Source: Brachycybe producta (Eukaryota > Arthropoda > Diplopoda > Playtdesmida > Andrognathidae). Taken from it: a stretch of 64,000 bases of DNA. The translations under genes and the position numbers were made by a program. The stretch spans positions 620,001 to 684,000 of the forward strand of contig JAUPFP010000031.1 of assembly GCA_036925085.1 (NCBI GenBank). The letters run 5' to 3'. Each line of letters starts with the position of its first letter. The stretch's first letter is position 1. Positions 56,211-64,000 of this stretch are shown here, piece after piece. The notes under the pieces were generated by a model, which had not been told where the DNA came from, did not search any database, and was given only the letters and a program-made list of their open reading frames with translations.

Positions 56211-58550
56211 AACTTAGTTTTATTCCATAGACTCTTCTATGCTTAAGTTATAAGCTGAATATTACAATTCTCTCCTTGTCCAATATTTAGAATATATTAC
56301 ACGCTTTAAGGGATACATTTGAATTTTCACTCTTTTGTGTGTGTGTGCTACTTTTATATTTAGGGTCGTAAATTTTAAACTTTTTCTCTCTTCCCATACA
56401 TCATACGAATTTATTTGCATTTTGGCTGGTTTTTTAAAGTGTAAACGCCACCTCAAACGCTGGTTATTTTGTCTTTTGGAGGGCAAATCGAAGAGAATCT
56501 TGAAAGTGTTTTAGAAACTAGAAGGGTAGATCAATCACTTAAGGATATTTTCATGTTACATTATGAGTTCCATATGTGCAATAATAATTAGTGTAACACC
56601 AGATAAATCTTGTCTTTTTTTGCGTAGGACAGATTAAATAAAAACATTTTTTGTTCAATGATTTCATGCATTTTTAATAGTTTTTGTACAACTCTTCCAT
56701 AGGATTCCTTTTAATACAATATTTCCAATAGATTTCAACATAAGAGTACCGTTGACTTTTTCGCCTTTTTTTCTGTTCTACCAATTGGAGAATCTGCGGT
56801 TAATCCGAAATCAAAATGCCTGAAATATACAAATTGCATAATTTTAAGAAATTTGCATAAAAATACATCATTTCAATTATTTCTTTAAAAAACACTTTTT
56901 TGGGGCAGAAAATAATTCTATAAAGGATTCTTTTTTAAATAAAATCGTTTTGATTTAACATTTTCTGTTATTTACTTCTGATGATTGTAGCTATTAATTG
57001 TTTCACATAATTGTGTTTTTGCTGTATAATATATATTTTTATTTGCATAAGATTAACAATTATTTTTGCACATTTTGCATTTTTATGTTGATTTTCTATT
57101 TGCATAAAATGTGCAATTTTTAAAAACAATTTGCACATTTCTGATTTTTTATACATGTATTTGCATAAAGTATAACTTAGGCCAATAATTATTCGTTTTT
57201 TCCAATCAATGATTCTGTTAAGAGGCTAGAATTCAAATACAACTCATCCTTGTACAAACTCTGAATTAATTTAAATAAATATAGCCTCTAAACGTCTCAT
57301 TGATTAAAAAAATGCATAATTTTCGCCTAAAGTTCACTTTAAAACTTAGAAAAAGGTTTGTGTTTCTGATGTCGAAATTTGAGTCTTGGCGTTTGTTTTA
57401 TTTTGTAACTAAGTAATAACATTTTTTAGCTTTTATTTTGTCTTTTGATGTTCTTTTTTCTTCTTCTAGCATTTACTTGTACTGACTTTTTGGTTACTTT
57501 TTCTGTACTTGATGTTAGAATATTGAATTGTGAAGTACCTTTATTTGAAAAGCAATCCAAAATAGTTGCAGTTTTGTGTCGCAACTTCTATATACTTAGG
57601 CCTATATGTATATATACATTTGAAATATATTGGTCTAGGTTTTCTTGTGTTTATTTATCGACCACTTTTCAAAGTAGTAGTAGTAGTGGGTCATATACTT
57701 ATATATATATAAATTGAACTGTAAGAATGAATGAAGAAAAACCTCCTTTGGTGTGTCCTAGCTGCAAAAAGGACTAAAGGGAAATAGGTTCTTTTCAAAG
57801 TCTCTGATTTCACAGCTGAGCTCTTTGCTTTTTTCATTTATTGAGATTTTTCAACCAGAAAAAAAGGGGGATCAGATGGCCATTTTTCTTAGCAAGTACT
57901 ATTACAAATATTAAAAAAAAGGAATCTTTTCTCTTGAAAAATATTGGGACCATAGCTTATGTAATTATTAAAGCAGGAAGTAAAAGTTTGCAATTAATTA
58001 GGATGTGCTACAATTTTAAATTTAGTTCATCCATATTATTTAAATGGTGTAAAATGAAACACATGTTATTATTATTTTTTTTTATCTTCATTATATGAAA
58101 AATAAAAAAGGCATATTAAAACTATATCCATGTTATCTTTTGATGATGACTTAGATTCAGTTTTTGGCTTCTCTTATTGAGTCATTTGCAATAATTCTCA
58201 TAATTTTGTTATTTTTTTCTTCTTCTAAAAGACATATGTCTAGAATGAGAGTGGGTTGGTTGTTCGAAATATTAAACCACATAATATAATTTATTATTAA
58301 TCACTATAATAAAATACAACTCCCTCTCACTCACTTAACTAACCGCCTACAATCAGCGGTTAATGTTATTTACACAAAATATAATACTATAGATATATAT
58401 TTATTTGGATATATGAGGCCAATATGGGTACAAAACGTATTTTTGTTACCATGACATTACTTTTAAAAAAGTATACAATTATTTTATATTTATTGAGAAC
58501 TGTGCTGACCAGTCTAGTCTAAAGTTAATCTCAGCTTTTCAAATGTAATT
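56211..58550. other. Intergenic with scattered repeat remnants
   Basis: It holds a partial family A left arm (56430-56560), TTTGCAT-rich sequence (56820-57180) and a family D inverted pair at 57187-57321. The frame at 57445-57717 has no splice or family support. Confidence 0.45.
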
Positions 58551-58554
58551 TAAG

Positions 58555-59000
58555 ATGTTTTACGAACTCGAATTATTCTGCAGTTTTAAAAGAACAACAC
58601 AACTTAGCTCTACCCTTCTAGTTTCTAACATACTTTCAATTTCTTTTTAGTGTTGCTCTTCTGAAACTGTATAATAATTAGAAGATCGAAAATCACCTTT
58701 CCATAAAATATCTTAACAAGAAATTAATAGTGATTAAGAAACCTAGAATGGTAGCTTAATCACTTAAGGGTATTTTCATGTTGATTTCTTTCAAAGTAAG
58801 CTTTTTTATATCAGTTTGAAAAATGACTCAACTTTAAGTAGACGATATTTTTTTTAAATGTTTGTCTATAAAAAGTTTATTTTGAAAGATGTCAACATGA
58901 AAATACTATCAGGTGATTCAGCTACTCATTTTGGTTTCTAAAACTTTCAAGTTTCTCTAATTTTGCTCCAAAAAGACAGAATAATCAGAATTAAAAAAAA
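58555..59000. mobile_element. Family A MITE cluster
   Basis: Partial right arm (CTCTACCCTTCTAGTTTCTA), then a fuller copy from AGTGATTAAGAAACCTAGAA to AAAGACAGAATAATCAGAAT. Confidence 0.65.
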
Positions 59001-59745
59001 ACAGCTGTTCATAAATCATTTTAATATTAGTGAACTTTAACAAAATTAATTTTAAAACATTAAATTCATTGTTTTAGTTGAAAGTTGAAATTTAACTAAC
59101 AATAATATGGTAAAGAAAAGAAGATTTTTGTGTTATTTTTGCTTGATCATAAATGTATTTTAAAATATAAATTGCTAGTTGTATTTTATTCAATTATATG
59201 GCAACATTTTGTAACTATTTGAGCTGAGCTGTAATTTAATATTGTCATATAATTATTTACTATGACTTTTCTAAATTCGAACTGATAAGAAAATGATATT
59301 TGACATTTAAAGTCTATCCAACCATAAGAAGAAGAAGAAAACGAAGAAGAAGAAAACAGATTTGAGCTTTTTAATTCATTGTCTAAATATAACATCATTC
59401 TAAAAGATCATTGAGAAAATTTTCTACAAATCAAATTTGACTTACGAATTTAATATAAATTATTGCAACTTTATTTCTATCTTGTGTCACTGTCAAATTC
59501 ATTAAAGAGTAAGTAGCTTTTTCTTCTGGCCAAATTTCAAGAAAGACAACTTAGCACTTGAACGTCAACTTGTATCCTCTGAGCCATGGTTCTAACATTG
59601 AGAAAAGATCCTGTTCGAGTGTACTCTATAAAACAGGGTTTTTGTATGTTGAAACCCTACTGAAATTGGAATTTTGTGTGACTTAGGACACCAAAGAAGT
59701 TCTTAAAAAATTTTTGCTGTAAAACCGAAATTCATTATAAATACA
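59001..59745. other. Intergenic, AT-rich
   Basis: A GAAGAAGAAG tract lies near 59330. A family B piece is at 59580-59700 (GTTGAAACCCTACTGAAATT). Confidence 0.4.
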
Positions 59746-59749
59746 GTTC

Positions 59750-60200
59750 AAGGTGGTTTTAAAGTGTAAATTGCTTCTCGAACTCTTAGTTTGTTCTGTC
59801 TTTCAGGGGCAAAAGAGGTCGGAAGAGTTTTAGAAACCAAAACGAGGGGGGTAGTTAGATCACGTTAGGGTATTTTTCATGTTGATATCTTTCAAAATAA
59901 GCTTTTTTATGTCAGTTTGAAAATAAATAGTTTATTTTGAAATAAATCAACATGAATATACTATTAAGTGGTCGATCAGCTACTCTTATACATGAAGTTT
60001 CCAACAGACTTTCAATTTCTTGAATCGAAAATCAGCTGTTCATGAAAGAACTTAATTAAATTTTTTTTGGAGATTTAATTAAAATGTTTTAGTTTTTTAT
60101 TTTGAGGATTGTTTTAACACCCAAAAACATTCACCCTCCCCCCTAGTTACGGCCTTGACTCTTCTAAAACTGCAGAATAGCTACAAAATTTGAAAATCAG
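59750..60200. mobile_element. Family A MITE, diverged
   Basis: Starts AAGGTGGTTTTAAAGTGTAA. Left arm includes TTTTAGAAACCAAAACGAGG. The right arm is decayed. It lies just before the first SLC1 exon. Confidence 0.6.
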
Positions 60201-60289
60201 CTGTTTATAAAATATCTTAAATTATAATAAAAAATTGCTTATTTTGCATTTTATTTAAGATTTGTGTCAACTTTTAAGTAAAGCCAAAA

Positions 60290-63200
60290 ATGACAAGCGC
60301 AAACAAAGAATCGAAAGAGCCGATGTTGACTTCAACTGTGATCCGACTTACAGAACCACCACCATCGAAATTAAAAGTGGTATAATATCAGAAAAACAAA
60401 ATTGCAATTTAATTAATATGGTGGCTCGGATTTTTATACTTTATTAAGCAAGTATTTTTCCATGTGTGGCCCATTGATAATTGTGAAGTAACAATCTCGT
60501 TTAGATCAACCAACAATTACGCTTTCTCTAATCAAAAAGGCTGGTTAGAGGCTAGAATTCTAGTTGACAACGGATAGTAACCAGACATCTAGCCTCTAGT
60601 CAGCTTTTTTGAATTATAAAAAGGCATAATTGCAGTTGCTTTAATAATGATAATTACTTCACAATTGGCACTTTAGTGGCCACAAATTGCTTAGATGTTG
60701 CATAAAAATCTGAGCCCTATTAATTAACAAAGAGCCAATTGCTTAATTTTGTTAATTAACGGTTGCCAATTTGTGTTTGTATTATTTATTTCTGCTTTAA
60801 AAAGGTTCAAGAATGGTTTACTGGAAATCTTCTTCTGGCACTGACAATTTTGGGTGTTGTACTCGGTGCCGTGATTGGGTTCGTGGCTCGCTTCGGTGAT
60901 TACGACGATGATGTCATTATGCTGATTTCTTTCCCTGGAGATATTCTCATGAGAATGCTAAAGATGCTCATCCTCCCTCTAATTATATCATCTCTTATTT
61001 CAGGTTTTTAAAACTTAATTTAAAATCGATTTGTGTGCTGAGGATTTTTCTTTTTTCTCTTTTTTTGAATAATTGTTTAATGAAAAAATAGAATTACAAT
61101 GACAGCAAATTTGATTTTCTGCTACTGCAAACTATCAATATTCAATAATGACTGCTGATGATGATGCTTTTTGTAGATGTTACATTGTGTTTTGCATGAA
61201 AGTGATTTCGACAATGTCATTTTCGTAATTTTTGATTGGTTGGTTGGTTGTTCGATGTTTTATTATCAGGATTGTCTCAGTTGGATGCTAAGTCTAGTGG
61301 TCGTATGGGAATTCGTGCACTTATCTACTATTTTGTTACCACCGTTCTTGCTGCCATCGTTGGGATTATTGTCGTTTTAGTGATACATCCTGGTGATCCT
61401 TCGATTAAAGACGAAGTCGGTAGCGGAACGGAGGATACGAAAGTGTCTACTCTTGATGCAATTCTCGACATAATCAGGTATCGCAGCTGACTGTCAAGAC
61501 AGTCAAAAAGCCAAAAAAAAAAGCTTAAATGCTCTAAAAAAAGACCTCAGGTGTGCTCAACTGGCTTCATAAGTTTCATTAACCTTAAAAAAAAAATACA
61601 AAAATTCAAGAATTTTTAAAATTCTGAAAAATGTGGAAAAATAAAAAAAATAGTAAAAACTTTTTTTTTAGCTTAAAAAACCTCAGCTGGCTTCATAAGT
61701 TCCAAAACGCTGAAAAAATTATAGATTCCAGAGGAAATAAACCATGGGAAAAACGTTTAAAAAGTCAAAAAAGTTTAAATACCGGTACTCTAAAAAAAAA
61801 TGCCCAAAATCGGCCGTGAGAGGTCTCAACTGGCTCTACTTGTCTCAAAACAGGTTTTAAAAAAAAGTACAAATCAAGAATTTTTATAAATTCTAAACAA
61901 AATGGAAAAAAGCAGTCAATCGAAAAGAAGCAAATATTATTTTGATGAAAAACGGCCAAAAATCGAAAAAAAAAGTTCAAGAAATAAAAAACGTAAAAAG
62001 TATCAGTTACTTATACAAAGCAACAAAAAAAAACTAAAATAAAGACATAGTAAAAGAAATGAACATCCAGGTTATTGATTTTTCATTTTGTTTGTTTCAG
62101 AAATATGATTCCAGAGAACCTCGTTCAAGCTTGTTTCCAACAGGTCCAAACTGTTTACGGGAAAGCTAAACCGTTACGCGTTCAGATCGCAAACGTAACC
62201 AACGAAACTGATGGTTACGGTGCTTATTACGTAAATAACACACTCGTACTGAACATAACTGAGGGAGAATATCGTATTGTTCGCGATCTTATTTACAAAG
62301 ATGGCACAAACATTCTCGGTACATGAAATGACGATTTAATACCATACAATTATTGTTATTGATCTCGTGTTCGTATATATATGCCTTAAGTTCGTTTTTG
62401 TTAATCTTTTTCTAGGCTTAATTGTGTTTTGTGTCGCTTTCGGCATTTTGGTTGGACAGTTGGGTGAAAAAGCCAAAGCGATGGTCGATTTCTTTGTTAC
62501 TTTGAATGATATTGTTATGAGAATGGTGAACATTATCATTTGGTAAGTTTCGTTTATTTTGACTTGAATTGGAAACTTAATTTCTACATTCAGAAGTGTA
62601 ACTTTCATTATTCTGTTTTTCAGGAGTTGGCACAAATCACTAAAGGGTAATTTCATGTTGATATCTTTTAAAATTAACTTTTTTTATGAACAGACATTAA
62701 AAAATAGCGTCTGTTTAAGGTTGAGTTATTTTCAAAATGACATAAAAAGTATATTTTAAAAGATATCAACATGAAAACATCTGATTGAACTACCTTTCTA
62801 GTTTCTAAAATTTCTTAAAGTTGCTTTTTTAAACAACTTGTGTCCAATTAGTAATTATTTGAATTAATTATACTCTTAGCTTTATTGTTGATTACATTGT
62901 ACTTTTTGAATTTTTTTCTCTCCACAAAAAAAGGTATTCTCCATTCGGTATCATGTGCCTGATCATTGGTAAACTGATGGCGATCGACGATTTGGCCGAA
63001 ACGGCTCAACAGTTGGGTCTTTACATGGTGACGGTCGTTGTCGGACTCTTGATTCACGCTCTCATCACTTTACCAGCCATTTACTTTTTGATGACTAAAA
63101 AGAATCCTTTGACATACTTCCGTGGAATGTTGCAGGCTTGGATCACGGCTCTCGGAACCGCTTCCAGGCACCAAATTCAAAACTCTTTCTTCGTTTCAGA

Positions 63201-63629
63201 TCGAGCTTTTAATCGTTTATATGTTTTATTCATAGTTCTGCTGCTCTACCGATCACGTTTCGATGTCTGGAAGAAAACAACGGCATCGACAAACGTGTCA
63301 CTCGATTCGTTTTGCCAGTCGGAGCTACGGTCAACATGGACGGAACGGCTCTTTACGAGGCCGTGGCTGCCATTTTCATCGCTCAGATGAACGGAATCGA
63401 ATTGTCGACCGGTGAAGTGATCACTGTTAGGTGTGATATAATGGTCACGTAGTTCATTTTACGTTTTTGACTATCTTCTTTTTATGTTTTTAAGTATGAC
63501 TGCGACTTTGGCAAGTATCGGTGCCGCAAGTATTCCGAGTGCCGCTTTAGTTACCATGTTATTGATTTTAACGTCTCTCGGATTGCCGACCAACGACATT
63601 TCTCTTCTCGTTGCCGTCGATTGGCTTCT
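60290..63629 (+). CDS. SLC1A: SLC1-family glutamate transporter (EAAT-like), 5' part
   Basis: SLC1 proteins are plasma-membrane sodium-coupled transporters of glutamate or neutral amino acids. Exons are 60290-60376 (or -60379), 60805-61003, 61270-61477, 62101-62318, 62416-62542, 62934-63167, 63236-63430 and 63495-63629. All phases agree. About 467 residues are visible of the usual 520-570. TM1 is [18 protein letters not shown], followed by [19 protein letters not shown]. An extracellular loop has sequons NVT, NET, NNT and NIT. Hairpin 1 is GTASSSAALP, and TM7 carries the sodium-site motif NMDGT. Hairpin 2 is [15 protein letters not shown], then [17 protein letters not shown]. The TM8 residue that separates acidic from neutral substrate types lies beyond the window. 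The start ATG is the only upstream one that joins in frame. Intron 63168-63235 uses a GC donor. Confidence 0.9.
60466..60680. mobile_element. Family D MITE in SLC1 intron 1
   Basis: Long arms: ATTGTGAAGTAACAATC...GGTTAGAGGCTAG pairs with CTAGCCTCTAGTCAGC...TTACTTCACAATTGG. Centre near 60570. Confidence 0.6.
61478..62100 (+). other. SLC1 intron 3
   Basis: A-rich intron with three loosely repeated blocks (AAAAAGTCAAAAAAGTTTAA, CTCAGCTGGCTTCATAAG). No nested gene. Confidence 0.5.
62620..62830. mobile_element. Family A MITE in SLC1 intron 5
   Basis: CACTAAAGGGTAATTTCATGTTGATATC pairs with GATATCAACATGAAAACATC. Right arm ACCTTTCTAGTTTCTAAAA. Only the inner parts of the arms remain. Confidence 0.65.
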
Positions 63630-64000
63630 GTTAGTAACAAATCTTATTTCTATAGTATTATTAATTAAGAGCGGATTTATATGCGTAGAAAACCTTCAAG
63701 ATATGCATTAAAAACTACAAGTATGCAAAGTAAAATGAAAAATTATAATTTAATACATCATTATATCCTAATTTTATTGATTTAATCTATTTCAATCGTG
63801 TTTTACAGAAAGTAATTTTACAATTTATCGAGTATTTTTGCGGTTTTCTGATTGAACATTTTTAATACACTTTCACATTACAGAACAATAATTATCCATT
63901 TAATAAAAAAATATGTTAATTTCATTTTTTTTTAAATTCCTTAAATTATCCTTTGTGTAATTTGTGTAATGTACGAATATATGCATTGCATATATGCATG
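63630..64000 (+). other. SLC1 intron 8, incomplete
   Basis: Starts GTTAGT. AT-rich to the window end. No further exon seen. Confidence 0.5.

Overview
The window is nuclear DNA of an animal, most likely an invertebrate. It is strongly AT-rich. Its protein-coding genes are split by short GT-AG introns, many of 65-95 nt, and it is dense with short inverted-repeat transposons (MITEs). Two ends carry recognisable animal genes. The left end holds the last six exons of a TMTC3-type TPR protein (994-6815, +). The right end holds the first eight exons of an SLC1/EAAT-type glutamate transporter (60290-63629, +), which runs off the window. The transporter's re-entrant loop 2 has the IPSAALVTM form, which I recall as common in invertebrate EAATs. 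I cannot name the species.

The centre (about 12.3-42.3 kb) is the most unusual part: a head-to-tail array of seven paralogous three-exon genes, all on +. Each has an 84-nt exon encoding a signal peptide, a 127-nt exon encoding an acidic segment with one Cys, and a last exon encoding a Ser/Thr-rich and basic linker, an amphipathic helix and a C-terminal hydrophobic segment. Intron positions and phases are the same in every copy. Most copies share an upstream block with a CRE-like TGACGTCA palindrome, an octamer ATGCAAAT, and a TATA box exactly 63 bp before the ATG. I do not recognise the family. Copies 1-3 and 4-7 form two subtypes that differ in the linker. Copy 4 is broken, since its TATA region is deleted and its last exon is frameshifted. 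Relic first exons, an exon-3 fragment fused to a piece of a neighbouring gene, and a second exon-3 remnant split by nested transposons record repeated duplication and rearrangement. Retroelement insertions (a gag ORF, two solo-LTR-like elements, a LINE 3' fragment and a tRNA-derived SINE) lie inside the array.

Right of the array, 43813-46487 (+) holds an eight-exon gene of unknown family whose splice phases all agree but whose fourth exon contains an in-frame TAA. A duplicated fragment of this gene inside the array carries the same TAA. A small two-exon gene of unknown function lies on the minus strand at 11204-11588. From 46.5 to 60.2 kb I see no convincing gene, only MITEs, simple repeats, a degenerate minisatellite and two weak exon candidates near 49.7-50.1 kb.

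The commonest repeat (called family A here) is a fold-back element with the core TTTTAGAAACTAGAAGGGTA. It occurs at least fifteen times, including in introns of the TMTC3, array, unknown and SLC1 genes. Several hAT-like MITEs have 8-bp target duplications that can be read directly, and paralogous empty sites confirm one of the insertions.
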